A stretch of 52,845 nucleotides of DNA from an uncultured Bacteroidales bacterium (GCA_946410455.1 CAMKAJ010000015.1:1-52845); one strand, 5' to 3'. Shown: positions 43,092 through 52,778, numbered from the stretch's first letter. Notes: generated by a model not told the origin, from the sequence alone. A program made the numbers and translations.

Positions 43092-44764
43092 TACCAAGTA
43101 ATTGTTGATGTGTATGTGTTGCCGAACCTGTCTTTAACGCTCACGCTGCCGGTGCCGTGCTCCGCTTCCACATAGGCGCGGAACATGGAGTCGCAGTTGT
43201 TGGCGTCGGGGATAAATTCGTTGGCCAGATGGGTATTGTTCTGCTGGTAGTACAGGGTGATGTTCCAGTCAGACCAGGAATAGCGGTAGTTCTTCTCGGT
43301 CACGCGCTTCATCGTTGATGGGAGGCCGTCGGTGGTGAACACCGGGGTCTTCCACATCTCGTCCCACATAAAGATGTTGGCATAGACGTACTTGTCGCCG
43401 TATGTGCCGGGGGCGAAGAGCTGCATCTGGTAGCTGTCGTCGAGGGGCTTGCCGGTGTCTTTCATTATGGCGCGGCCCGTGGCGTCGTAGTTCCAGTCCC
43501 TCCACTCGTAACCCGGAGGGGTGCCGCTGCCGCCGTAGGAGTCCATAAAAGTACCTGTCTGCCAGTAGATTGGCTTGAACTTCCACTTCACCGAACCGCC
43601 GTCGCAGTCGAACACAAGGTAGCCCCTGGGCGTGCCGTTGGAGCCCAGGAACTCATTGGTCCAGAGGGCACCTGTAACACGGGTGACGGTGTGGCTCTCG
43701 AGAACCGGGTTGGACTTGTCCACATAATTGAAGGTGGAGTGCGTATGCCCGGCCCACACATAGGCCTTGGAGTACTTGGAGATGAGGCCGCGCAGGTCTG
43801 CCAGATGCACGCCGCTGCGGTCCTTCCCGCTTTGCATACGCATCATCGGAGAATGGGCGCATACCATCAGGGGCGTACTCACAGGCACGTGGGCCAGGTC
43901 TTTCTGCACCCACTGCCAGATGTCCTCCGTGAGTCCGGTGGCGCACTCGTCGCAGTATTTGCCGGTTGCCGGATCGCTGGAAATCATATTGTCCAGCACC
44001 AGGAAATGCATTCCGCCAAGGTTGAAGGAATAGTTGGCAGGACCCATTATGGCCTCGTAGTCCTTGGATGCCTCGGTGTCCGCCATCTTGCGGTGGCCGT
44101 GGTCGTGATTGCCGATGACGCTGTACGCAGTTATGCCGGTCGTGCCCATAGCCTTCTTGTACTGAGGCAGGAGGTCGAGGTTCTGGTGAACTATGTCGCC
44201 CAGGGCGATTCCGTAAACCGGGCGGTCCTTGATGGTGGCGGCCAGGTCTTTCATATCGCGGGCCATATCATCGAGGCAGTCGAAGGAGTGATATGCCATC
44301 TTATCGTATCCGGCGCCGCGGCTGCGGGGCTGCGGGTCGGCAAAGATGAACATTGTGAAGCGCGACGGGTCTGCAACCTTGTTCAACTTGAAATCGACGC
44401 CTGAATACTTGCCGTTGGCGCCTTTGGTGCAGTCTTTCAGGAAGGTCCAGAACACGGCAAAGCCGTCCTGCACCGGCGCGGACCAGCCGGAGGGCGTGGA
44501 CACGAATACGTAGTCTGTGGCGGAGAGGTCGGCGTTGAGATAATACTTGCCGTCGGCGCCGGTAACGGTGCAGTCGTGGCCGTCGGAGACCACGACGCCC
44601 TCGAGGAGCGTGCCGTCGGCCCCGGAGACCACGCCGCTTATAGTGTACTCGGCGGGCACCTTGCCTCCGCCACCGCCTTCGCCGCCCTGGTCGTCCGGAT
44701 TAACCGGCTCGCAGGCGGCGAAGAGCGCGAAGGCGCAGAGTATGTAAACTAACCGTTTCATCAT
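43091..44764 (-). CDS. calcineurin-like phosphoesterase lipoprotein
   Basis: 557 residues. Lipobox FAAC (about 16-19), then an Asp/Gly-rich linker. A MetallophosN-like beta domain (about 38-120: TISGVVSGADGTLLEGVVVS) is followed by the phosphoesterase: ADPQPR (about 141), GDIVHQN (about 187), GNHDHG (about 218), CAHSPMM and AGHTHST (about 336). The C-terminal domain ends FGNTYTSTITW. The simplest of the three paralogues, with no fimbrillin or GLUG module, so it may show the core architecture. It overlaps the preceding gene (ATGA) and the following gene (1 bp). Confidence 0.9.
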   Translation of the reverse strand: MMKRLVYILCAFALFAACEPVNPDDQGGEGGGGGKVPAEYTISGVVSGADGTLLEGVVVSDGHDCTVTGADGKYYLNADLSATDYVFVSTPSGWSAPVQDGFAVFWTFLKDCTKGANGKYSGVDFKLNKVADPSRFTMFIFADPQPRSRGAGYDKMAYHSFDCLDDMARDMKDLAATIKDRPVYGIALGDIVHQNLDLLPQYKKAMGTTGITAYSVIGNHDHGHRKMADTEASKDYEAIMGPANYSFNLGGMHFLVLDNMISSDPATGKYCDECATGLTEDIWQWVQKDLAHVPVSTPLMVCAHSPMMRMQSGKDRSGVHLADLRGLISKYSKAYVWAGHTHSTFNYVDKSNPVLESHTVTRVTGALWTNEFLGSNGTPRGYLVFDCDGGSVKWKFKPIYWQTGTFMDSYGGSGTPPGYEWRDWNYDATGRAIMKDTGKPLDDSYQMQLFAPGTYGDKYVYANIFMWDEMWKTPVFTTDGLPSTMKRVTEKNYRYSWSDWNITLYYQQNNTHLANEFIPDANNCDSMFRAYVEAEHGTGSVSVKDRFGNTYTSTITW

Positions 44765-47661
44765 TTACCGGACCAGTAGCTGATGCCGGACACCGTGCCG
44801 AGACCGTTGCCGACTGCGTTGGCCGCAGCGTTGTTCTCGGAGATGTCTATACCCTGGATATTGCCGCCGAACTTGCAGTCGGACACGGTGCAGCCTTCGG
44901 TTGCGAGGCCGATGACACCGCCGGGATACTCAGGCTTCGTGGTGCTCATCTTATCGGCCTTCACGGTACCGAAGTACGAGCAGCCGCTGACAGACACGGG
45001 ACCATCCTCCCTTGCAAGGCCAAGGATACCGCCGGCGCAAGCGTAATCGGCACTGCCATAAACCTTTGCGTAGATGTCGCAGGTTGCAGAGCAGTTGTTG
45101 ATGGTGGCATTGCCGGCCGCTCCTGCGATACCGCCGCGATAGGCGCTGAGGTCGGTGGTGCCGCAGTTCAGACGACCGATGTTGTTACAGCCGCTGATAT
45201 CGGCGTTAACGCAGAATCCCACGATACCGCCGGTGTAGCCACGGTAGGCCATAACGTCCTTGCCGTTGGTGCAGGAGCTGATGGTGAGTTTATAAGCCTC
45301 TGCAGTGGTGCCGTAGTTGAAGGCTCCGATGATACCGCCGGCAACGAGCGGGGTGTACATATTCTCCCACACGCCGGTGACGCCGTTGTTGTTGTAGAGC
45401 TGGTCGGCTATGTTGCCCTGGTTGATGCAGTTGCTGAGACTCACATCGCCGCCGTGGGCATACGCCACGATTCCTCCGGAAATCTGGTTGTAACCGTTGG
45501 ACCTGGCGCAGTAGGTGCCGGTGTCAACCTTGCCAACCTCACCCTTGTTGGTGCAGCCGGTGAAGGAGGCGGGGCCGTTGACGTATCCGGCTATTCCGCC
45601 AACCCACAGACGGCGGACCTGGCAGGTAACGCCGGTGCTGTAGGTAGTCTTGCTGATGCCGGAGGAGACGATTCCGTCGAAGATGAGGGAGGCCACGGGA
45701 GCGGCCGGGTCGCATCCGCCGAGCACTCCGCCGACGCAGATGTTCCTGCCCTGCAGGGCTGAGGAGGCGAAGTCGAAGGTGATGTTGGTCTGCGTCTCGT
45801 AGCCCTTGAAAGTAAGGGCCGAGCCACCGGCTACGAGACCGGTGAAGCCGCCGGCGTACACTATCGCGGAAGTTGTAGAGTGATACGAGTTGACGTTGAT
45901 GGCGCCAAGCATGACCGACTTGTCGGATGCGTTGTCGAAACTGCGCTCCCCGTCGATACGGCCGTAGAGACCTCCGATTACAGCATAATCTGCGTTGCCG
46001 CCAAGGTTGACGGTGCCCATAAAGGAGTTGCCGGATGCCGTTGCAGCACCACTGAGTGCACCCTCAACACCACCGACGTACACTATGCCAAGGCCGGAGG
46101 AGAAGTTAACCTGACCGAGTACCTCGGACGAGCTGAGGGAGCCCTCGCAAACGCCTGCGATGCCGCCCAGGTAGCAGGTGGCGTCGGACATAGGCGGCGA
46201 GGAAACCGTAATCTTGCCGCTCATCTTGGCCCTTTCGATCTTGGAGCCTGCGTCGGCATATCCTACCACTCCGCCAAGGTAAACGATGGAATCATCGTCC
46301 TCGCTGCCTCCGCCGAATTCCAAGTCGCAGGCCATACCGCAGCCGGAAACCGTAGTGCCCTCTGCATAGGACACAACGCCGCCGAACGCGGTAGTCTTGC
46401 CGTAGGAGATGTCGGTAAAGAGCGATCCGCCCTTGCCCAGGGTGATATCCTTGATGGTAGCGCCCTTGCAGTAATTGAAGAGGCCATGGCTGGAGTTGCG
46501 GAGGTTCAGGACGGAATGTCCGCCGCCGTCGAAGCTGCCCGTGAAGGGCATGGTGGCTGTGCCGATACCCGGCCAGTTTGTGGCGTCATACATATTGATG
46601 TCGCCGACGACCACAACAACGCCGTTCTGCTCCCAGTCGGCAGTGGAGGCGCCGGAGGCAACCGCGTCGGCAAAGGCCCTGAGGCCCTTGGCCGTCACGA
46701 GGCCGTGCGCGGGAGTGTAGTCCTGCACAATCTTGGGGAAGTCAACCAGGGATGCGGAGCTGTTGGCCAGGCGCAGGTCGATTTCGATTTCGCGGGTTTC
46801 AGAGCAGTCGCTGTAGTTCTCCTCTATGCTGAGCGTGAGCACGGCGGTGTCGCCTTCGCCGTCGGTAATCTTGTATCCGGCGTACTCGGGAACGTCAACA
46901 CCTGCCACCATATAGCGGGGCACGGTGATGCCGATCTCGGATGCGGAACCGGGCAGCATCAGGTTGCCGAAGGAGTCGTACTGATACTCGTTGCCCAGCT
47001 GGAACACGTTGAGGGTGTTGTCGCCCTTGGAAGACTTGAGCGTGACGGTGCCGTAGCGGGAGGCCCCTGCAGCATTGCCGGCGACGTCTATGCGAATTGA
47101 TGTTGAGTTGAACTCACCATTACCGACGGAACTGCCCTTCTTCACGGATATCCAGGAATCCGCCTCCACCTGCCAATCGGTGCCGGCCAGGGTGGTGATG
47201 TTGCAGTAGTACGTGGTATCCCTGACGGGCGCCACAAAGAACGGCTGGGCCACCACGAATGCGGTGGCGTCCTGGTTAACCTTCAGCTTGAAGCCACGGT
47301 ACTCGCCGGCCACGAAGGTAAGCGTTGCCTCTTCGCGGGCCTCGAAGTCTTCGTTGGAGGCTATCTCAAGGGCTATCGAGCCCGGGCCCCTGTTGCCTTC
47401 CCCTGCCACTTTGCACCACTCGCGGTCCGACTCCAGCGTCCAGCGGAGGTTGTCGTCGTTCAGATCCACGTCCAGCACATACCTGGAAGGCTTGTGGTCG
47501 AACTCCAGGCCGGAAACGGGAGCTCCGGCGTAGGAATAATGCACGTCGAGGTCGATGATCTCGCGGGAGTTCAGGATTTCCTCATCGGTAGGCCCAACTT
47601 CCTCGCACCCTGCGAGCAGGAGCGGGAGAAAGCATACAAGCAAATAATATATACGTTTCAT
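44761..47661 (-). CDS. surface lipoprotein: BACON-like domains + GLUG repeats
   Basis: 966 residues. Lipobox LLAGC (about 15-19). Residues about 40-330 look like tandem BACON-type beta-sandwich domains (RWTLESDREWCKVAGEG; ISVKKGSSVGNGEFNSTSIR), often found in Bacteroidota surface glycan-binding proteins. From about 390 to the end are about 14 GLUG-type repeats with GGVVGY/GGIAGY turns. No catalytic residues seen. Directly follows SusD (12-bp gap), the position usually taken by the SGBP surface-binding protein of a PUL, so it is a candidate ligand-binding partner for the transporter. Confidence 0.85.
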   Translation of the reverse strand: MKRIYYLLVCFLPLLLAGCEEVGPTDEEILNSREIIDLDVHYSYAGAPVSGLEFDHKPSRYVLDVDLNDDNLRWTLESDREWCKVAGEGNRGPGSIALEIASNEDFEAREEATLTFVAGEYRGFKLKVNQDATAFVVAQPFFVAPVRDTTYYCNITTLAGTDWQVEADSWISVKKGSSVGNGEFNSTSIRIDVAGNAAGASRYGTVTLKSSKGDNTLNVFQLGNEYQYDSFGNLMLPGSASEIGITVPRYMVAGVDVPEYAGYKITDGEGDTAVLTLSIEENYSDCSETREIEIDLRLANSSASLVDFPKIVQDYTPAHGLVTAKGLRAFADAVASGASTADWEQNGVVVVVGDINMYDATNWPGIGTATMPFTGSFDGGGHSVLNLRNSSHGLFNYCKGATIKDITLGKGGSLFTDISYGKTTAFGGVVSYAEGTTVSGCGMACDLEFGGGSEDDDSIVYLGGVVGYADAGSKIERAKMSGKITVSSPPMSDATCYLGGIAGVCEGSLSSSEVLGQVNFSSGLGIVYVGGVEGALSGAATASGNSFMGTVNLGGNADYAVIGGLYGRIDGERSFDNASDKSVMLGAINVNSYHSTTSAIVYAGGFTGLVAGGSALTFKGYETQTNITFDFASSALQGRNICVGGVLGGCDPAAPVASLIFDGIVSSGISKTTYSTGVTCQVRRLWVGGIAGYVNGPASFTGCTNKGEVGKVDTGTYCARSNGYNQISGGIVAYAHGGDVSLSNCINQGNIADQLYNNNGVTGVWENMYTPLVAGGIIGAFNYGTTAEAYKLTISSCTNGKDVMAYRGYTGGIVGFCVNADISGCNNIGRLNCGTTDLSAYRGGIAGAAGNATINNCSATCDIYAKVYGSADYACAGGILGLAREDGPVSVSGCSYFGTVKADKMSTTKPEYPGGVIGLATEGCTVSDCKFGGNIQGIDISENNAAANAVGNGLGTVSGISYWSGK

Positions 47662-47673
47662 TGTTTTCCTGTT

Positions 47674-49404
47674 TTACTGTCTGCCCAAAAGCCTGATGGC
47701 CTTACTTTCTTTAGTATCTGCCCACCACACATCTGTCTGGATGTTGTTGGTGCCGCCAAGCCAGCGCTCCAGCGCAACTGCATACTGCTCGGGGTTGCGG
47801 TAAGGCTCGTCCGAAGGGTAACGCAGGCGCGTAGGTAGGATGTGGTTGTTGGAGGCGGCAGGGCCGTCGGTGCGGAGGATGGGGTAGCCGGTACGGCGGT
47901 AGTCGCACCAGGACTCGATGCCGATGAAGAAGGTGGCTATCCACTTCTGGGTGAGGATGGCCTCGAGGGCGTTCTCGGAATTGAAGGTGTCGCCGCTGTA
48001 GAGCTCGCCGTTGGTGACGTAGTTCACGTAGTCAACCACCTCGGCGGACTCTGCGGTAACGTAGGGATTCCACTCCAGGATGCTCTCGGTGACGCCCTGG
48101 CGGAGCAGCGCAAGGTAGGCGCCGATTCCGGAAGCAGAGCTGATCCAACCCCTGGCACCTGCCTCGGCGAAGATGAAGTACAGCTCGGAGTACTGCATCA
48201 TCGGGTAGTAGTCGGCGTTCTTGAGGTCGTATATCTTCTGCGTGATGGCGGAAGGATAGTCGTTGCCGTAGGTCATGCGTCCTATGGAAGAGTTTCCGGC
48301 CTGGGACTTGTGCTCGGCGCTGTCGAGGAACTTGATGGACGCGGCGTTGAGCATCTGGTTGGGCATACCGTTGGCCTTGCGCCACCAGCAATCGTAGCGG
48401 GGATCCTCAACGTGGCCGCCGGCGCTGCTCGCCTTGTACTTGTAGTAGGTCTGACCGTCGGAGTCGACCGCCTCGGTGTAGTCCAGCATACGGCGGGTAA
48501 GCACGTCGCATACGGCCGTGGAGTTCCAGATACCGTTGGTAGTGGTATAGAACGGGGTCTGTTCGGTCTCGTTCTGGATGCTGAACGGCACGAGCGGACG
48601 GTCGGCGCGGCTGCGCATCATAGGATATTCGCCGCCTCCGTTCACGAAGCAGTCGTAGAGCTCGGAGAGCTTGATGCGCACGTTGACGGACTCCCATGTC
48701 TCGTCCAACTCGAGCACGCCGCTGTTCTGCTCCATCACCTTCATACCAATTCTCATAAGAGCCCTGGCGTAGAGGGAGTTGCCGAAGCGGCGCCACTTGT
48801 CGAGGTCGCCTCCGAAGGTCTTGTCGCAGACGGCGGAGAAGTGAAGGTCTTCGGTCTGCGAGAAGAGCAGGTTGGCCTCCTCGAGCATACAGATAACTGC
48901 ACGGTAGATATCTTCCTGGGTGTCGTACTCGGTGGTGTACTTGTCGGTGGTGCCAACGAGCGACAGCTTGCCGGCCTCACGGAACGGCACGTCGCCGTAG
49001 GTATCGCTGATGTGCATTATGAGGAAGGAGCGGAGCACCAGGGCCACGGCCTGCATCGAGGCGCTGTTTTCCTTGACGGCCTGCTCGTACATATAAACTG
49101 CGTTGCCGTACTGGAGATAAATGGTCGTCCAGATATCGTCCGAAGTGCCCTCGGGAATGTTGTAGTTGCCAATCACGCGGGAGCTGGACTCGGAGTTGGT
49201 GGACACGGCGTACTGCGAGAGGAACGACGTGGTGCTGCGGAAGATGCTTATCAGGCTGTACTGTGTCTTGAACATGATCGGATGCACGAACGACTCGGCC
49301 GGAGCCTCGTAGAGCGCATACGGATTCTTGCTCATCTCGTCGAAGCGGGCGCAGCCGGCGAGTGCGACAACAAGGATAATAGCGGGTATGATTTTGTGTC
49401 TCAT
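47674..49404 (-). CDS. SusD/RagB-family nutrient-binding lipoprotein
   Basis: 576 residues from the ATG at 49404, which gives the lipoprotein signal MRHKIIPAIILVVALAGC; a GTG/ATG-type extension to 49428 is in frame but unlikely. SusD-like_2 features: NPYALYEAP near the start, ISDTYGDVPFREAG (about 130-143), KWRRFGNSLYARALMRIGMK (about 203-222) and WIATFFIGIESWCDYRRTGYP near 500. It acts as the lid and ligand-binding partner of the SusC-type transporter upstream, forming the outer-membrane pedal-bin complex. GGAGGA lies about 10 bp ahead of the start, unusual in this phylum. Confidence 0.93.
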   Translation of the reverse strand: MRHKIIPAIILVVALAGCARFDEMSKNPYALYEAPAESFVHPIMFKTQYSLISIFRSTTSFLSQYAVSTNSESSSRVIGNYNIPEGTSDDIWTTIYLQYGNAVYMYEQAVKENSASMQAVALVLRSFLIMHISDTYGDVPFREAGKLSLVGTTDKYTTEYDTQEDIYRAVICMLEEANLLFSQTEDLHFSAVCDKTFGGDLDKWRRFGNSLYARALMRIGMKVMEQNSGVLELDETWESVNVRIKLSELYDCFVNGGGEYPMMRSRADRPLVPFSIQNETEQTPFYTTTNGIWNSTAVCDVLTRRMLDYTEAVDSDGQTYYKYKASSAGGHVEDPRYDCWWRKANGMPNQMLNAASIKFLDSAEHKSQAGNSSIGRMTYGNDYPSAITQKIYDLKNADYYPMMQYSELYFIFAEAGARGWISSASGIGAYLALLRQGVTESILEWNPYVTAESAEVVDYVNYVTNGELYSGDTFNSENALEAILTQKWIATFFIGIESWCDYRRTGYPILRTDGPAASNNHILPTRLRYPSDEPYRNPEQYAVALERWLGGTNNIQTDVWWADTKESKAIRLLGRQ

Positions 49405-49417
49405 AATCTGTCCTCCA

Positions 49418-52400
49418 TTAGAATACAAGGTTGACTGAAGCGCCGAACTGCGCGGTGGAAGGCATCTGCAGGATTTCGAAGCCGGGGATGACGGCGCTGC
49501 CGCGCATCGTGACGCCCTCGGGGTCGAAGCCCGGGAAGTTGGTCCAGCACCAGAGGTTGTTGCCGAAGGCGGAGAAAGTCACGCCGCTGAGCACCTTGGT
49601 CTTGGCCAGCATCTTCTTGGGGAGAGAGTAATCGAGACGGACCTCGCGGACTTTCAGGAACTGAGTGCTCACGAAGTTGGCCTCGCCGTTGGTCTGCTCG
49701 TACTTGTTGTGGTAGTAGGTTGCGATGTTCTCGCGGGGGATGGCGTCGGTGTTGAGCACGTAGTTGCCGTCTGCGGTCTCACGCACGCCGATCGGGACGA
49801 GCCCGCCCTCGCGGCCTTCCACGGTGTCGATACCCTTACCACGATAGTTGAGCACCCAGTTGGTGTACGAGAACACGTGGCCGCCCACCTGGCCGTCGAG
49901 GCTTACGTGGAGCTCCAGGCCCTTGTACTTGACGCTGGTGTTGAAGCCGCCCTTCCAGAGAGGGGCCGCCTCGCCGAGATACTGCAGCTCGGAGCCGGTC
50001 TGCGGCACGTTCTGCTTATCCAGCACGAGCAGGCCGGACACGTCGATCATCTTGCCGTTGGCGTCGATGGCGGTGGAGCCCTCCGGCGCGCGCACGTAGC
50101 CCTTGCCGTACATTGAGGTAAGGCTTCCGCCCTCGTACGCAATCATATAAGCGTGGGTGCTGTAGGATGCGATGATCCAGGAGTCGATGCCCTCGCCCAG
50201 CGACACCACAGTGTTCTTGTTCATCGTGAAGTTGGTGCCAACCTTCCACTGGAAGTCGCGCTTCTTGATGAGCGTGCCGCCTAAGGTGAGCTCGATACCG
50301 CGGTTGCGGATGGAACCGGCGTTCACGAACATATAGTTGACGCCGTTGGCGTAGGACACGGGCATCTGTGAGATGAGGTCCTTTGTGACGGAGTCATAGT
50401 AGGCGGCGTCGAAGCTCAGGCGGTTCTTGAACATACGGAGTTCGAAACCCACTTCCCAGGAGCTCACGATCTCCGGACGGAGGTTGGTGTTGCTCTTGGA
50501 GGTCTGAATCTGCACGGTGCCGGGGAATCCGGTGCCCTGCAGGTAGTCGGCAACGCGGTAGGGAGCGGTATCGTTACCCACCTGTGCCCAGGATGCACGG
50601 ACCTTCATAAGGTTGATGAGTCCGCCGGCGCGGCCGAACTCGAAGAGGTCGTTGAGCGCCACGCTTCCGGAGACGGACGGATAGAAGAATGAGCGGTTGC
50701 CTGCAGCGAGGGTGCTGGACCAGTCATTACGGCCGGTCACATCCAGGAACACGGCGTTCTTCCAGGCCAGCGAGAGCATACCATAGAGCGAGTTGGTCTG
50801 GCGCTCGTAGGCGTTGTTGGAGGTCTTGGGCTCGTAGGATGCGTTGATGAGCGAATAGACGCCGGGGATCTTGAGGGTACTGGCGGTCTGCGTGTGGTTA
50901 CTGTAGCTACGCCAGATGATGCTGCCGCCGAAGTTGCCGGTGAAGTCGAAGTCAGAGCCAAACTGGGTATTGTAACGCAGCAGGAAGTCGCCGGAGAACT
51001 GCTTGGAGTCGATGTCCTGCTCACGGTACCAGCCCTGAGGCTTGGCCTGGGTGGACGTTGCCTGGCGCTGGGTACGGAACTCTGTGGTGATATCAAGACC
51101 GCCGCGCGCCATAAGGGTGAGGCCCTTGGCGATGTCGGCGTTGAGGGACACGTTGCCGTAGAAGCGGTCGCGCACCTGGTTGTTGATACACTCGTTGGCC
51201 AGGAAGTAGGCGTTGTTCTTGCCGCCGGTGAGGGATGCGTCCTGCTGGTAGGCCTGAGGGTCTTTCCAGTAGTTGGACACCCAGTCCATATCGATGTTGG
51301 GGGCGTAGCACCAGAGGCTGTACATTATGGCGGTAGAGCCGTAGCCGGACGACGTAGGGATATTGTCGCGCTTGAGGCTGCGGTAGTTCACCGAGGTGTC
51401 CATCTTGAGCCAGTTCGCCAGCTTGCTGCCTGTCCTCACGGAGATGAAGTTGGTCATGCTCGGGGAGTTGGGCACGATGCCGGACGACGTGTTGTTGGTG
51501 TAGCTTACGCGCACGCTGTTGTCTTTGCCTATCTTGCCTGACATCACTATGGAGTTCGAGAAGGTCTTGCCTGTCTCGAAGTAATCCTTGAACCAGTCGC
51601 CGTAGCTCACGAACGGGGTGGCGTCGCGCACGAAGTCGCCCAGCTCGTTGATGTGGCCGCCTATGCCCTTGGCCACGTTGTAGTACTGGTAGTACGGCGT
51701 GCCGTCGAGCTTGGGGCCCCAGGACTCGAGGGTGGCGGTGGTGCTGTAGTCGGGACGGGGGTTGAGGCCGGCCACGTCTTCGCCCTCGCCGGAGACCAGG
51801 TAGTAGTAATAATCCTGGCCGGCGGTACCCTGACCGTAGGTGTACTGGAGGTCGGGAGAACTGAGGACCACGTCGGCGGCGAAACTGGTCTTGTAGCTCA
51901 CGCTGAACACGGCGTCCTGGCTCTCGGCGGACTTGGTAGTGATGATGATGGCTCCGTTGGCGGCCTGCGAGCCGTAGAGGGCGGTTGCGGCGGCGCCCTT
52001 CAGCACCGTCACGCTCTCGATGTTCTCCGGGTCGATATCGGCGATACCGTTTCCGTAGTCGATGGCATAGGAACTGCCCTCGCCGCCCGCATCGGACTGG
52101 GTGGCGGTGTTGTACATAGGAACGCCGTCAACGACGAACAGGGCGGTGTTGTTCTCCAGGCTGGCGGAGGACTCGCCTCGGACCGTAACGCGCATAGAGC
52201 CCTCGGGGCCGCTGCTGCGGTCGATGTTGAGGCCGGCCACCTGACCGGAGATACCGTTGAGCCAGTTGCCCGTGGTGGCGGAGTTGGCGAACTTCTCGCC
52301 CTCCACTTTCTGGGCGGAGTAGCCGATGGCCTTCTCGTCCCTCTTGATACCGAGGGCGGTGACCACGGCCTGCTGGAGCAGCTCGGCTTCGTCTTTGAGT

Positions 52401-52681
52401 TCCACGCGTTTCATCTGGGTGGAGTTGGCCTTGATGGTCACGGTCTCATATCCCAGACAGGCGAACTGTATGTCCGCATCGGGGTCGGCGGTAATGGAAT
52501 AAGCGCCGTTTGCGTCGGTAATCGAGCCTCCGGACACAACTCCGGACACGAATACCGCCACTCCGGGAATCGGATCGCCGTTACTGTCTACGACGACTCC
52601 CGACCAGGTCTTCTGGCCCTGCGCCAATACCGCTGCAGGTATCAGCACCAGGAGTGTCAGCAAGAGTAATAATCTTTTCAT
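49418..52681 (-). CDS. SusC/RagA-family TonB-dependent outer-membrane transporter
   Basis: 1087 residues. Signal peptide MKRLLLLLTLLVLIPAAVLA, carboxypeptidase-like regulatory domain (about 27-105), plug domain (about 110-240, with GIADIDPENIESVTVLKGAA and ALYGSQAANGAIIITTK), then the 22-strand barrel ending QFGASVNLVF. It imports a ligand delivered by SusD using TonB energy. With no N-terminal STN signalling domain, it is not the sensor of an ECF system. First gene of the long minus-strand locus, behind a TAAATTTG promoter with a palindrome. Confidence 0.96.
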   Translation of the reverse strand: MKRLLLLLTLLVLIPAAVLAQGQKTWSGVVVDSNGDPIPGVAVFVSGVVSGGSITDANGAYSITADPDADIQFACLGYETVTIKANSTQMKRVELKDEAELLQQAVVTALGIKRDEKAIGYSAQKVEGEKFANSATTGNWLNGISGQVAGLNIDRSSGPEGSMRVTVRGESSASLENNTALFVVDGVPMYNTATQSDAGGEGSSYAIDYGNGIADIDPENIESVTVLKGAAATALYGSQAANGAIIITTKSAESQDAVFSVSYKTSFAADVVLSSPDLQYTYGQGTAGQDYYYYLVSGEGEDVAGLNPRPDYSTTATLESWGPKLDGTPYYQYYNVAKGIGGHINELGDFVRDATPFVSYGDWFKDYFETGKTFSNSIVMSGKIGKDNSVRVSYTNNTSSGIVPNSPSMTNFISVRTGSKLANWLKMDTSVNYRSLKRDNIPTSSGYGSTAIMYSLWCYAPNIDMDWVSNYWKDPQAYQQDASLTGGKNNAYFLANECINNQVRDRFYGNVSLNADIAKGLTLMARGGLDITTEFRTQRQATSTQAKPQGWYREQDIDSKQFSGDFLLRYNTQFGSDFDFTGNFGGSIIWRSYSNHTQTASTLKIPGVYSLINASYEPKTSNNAYERQTNSLYGMLSLAWKNAVFLDVTGRNDWSSTLAAGNRSFFYPSVSGSVALNDLFEFGRAGGLINLMKVRASWAQVGNDTAPYRVADYLQGTGFPGTVQIQTSKSNTNLRPEIVSSWEVGFELRMFKNRLSFDAAYYDSVTKDLISQMPVSYANGVNYMFVNAGSIRNRGIELTLGGTLIKKRDFQWKVGTNFTMNKNTVVSLGEGIDSWIIASYSTHAYMIAYEGGSLTSMYGKGYVRAPEGSTAIDANGKMIDVSGLLVLDKQNVPQTGSELQYLGEAAPLWKGGFNTSVKYKGLELHVSLDGQVGGHVFSYTNWVLNYRGKGIDTVEGREGGLVPIGVRETADGNYVLNTDAIPRENIATYYHNKYEQTNGEANFVSTQFLKVREVRLDYSLPKKMLAKTKVLSGVTFSAFGNNLWCWTNFPGFDPEGVTMRGSAVIPGFEILQMPSTAQFGASVNLVF

Positions 52682-52715
52682 TATGGTTAGTGTTGATATT
52701 TTGGCTATTATCGTC

Positions 52716-52749
52716 CAAATTTAGCAAAAAAAATGAGAATCTATCCAAA
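52716..52749 (-). promoter_or_regulatory. promoter of the Sus-type phosphoesterase locus
   Basis: TAAATTTG (52716-52723, minus strand) matches TAnnTTTG. TTTG (52746-52749) lies 22 bp upstream as -33. The leader to the susC ATG at 52681 is about 28 nt. Confidence 0.65.
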
Positions 52750-52756
52750 GGATAGA
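52740..52756. promoter_or_regulatory. palindrome overlapping the -33 box (candidate operator)
   Basis: TCTATCC-AAA-GGATAGA is a perfect 7-bp inverted repeat with a 3-bp centre. It contains the TTTG -33 element. Its place suits a dimeric DNA-binding regulator of the locus. No regulator gene is visible in the window. Confidence 0.5.
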
Positions 52757-52778
52757 CACTTTTTCCCGGGCCAGTAGA

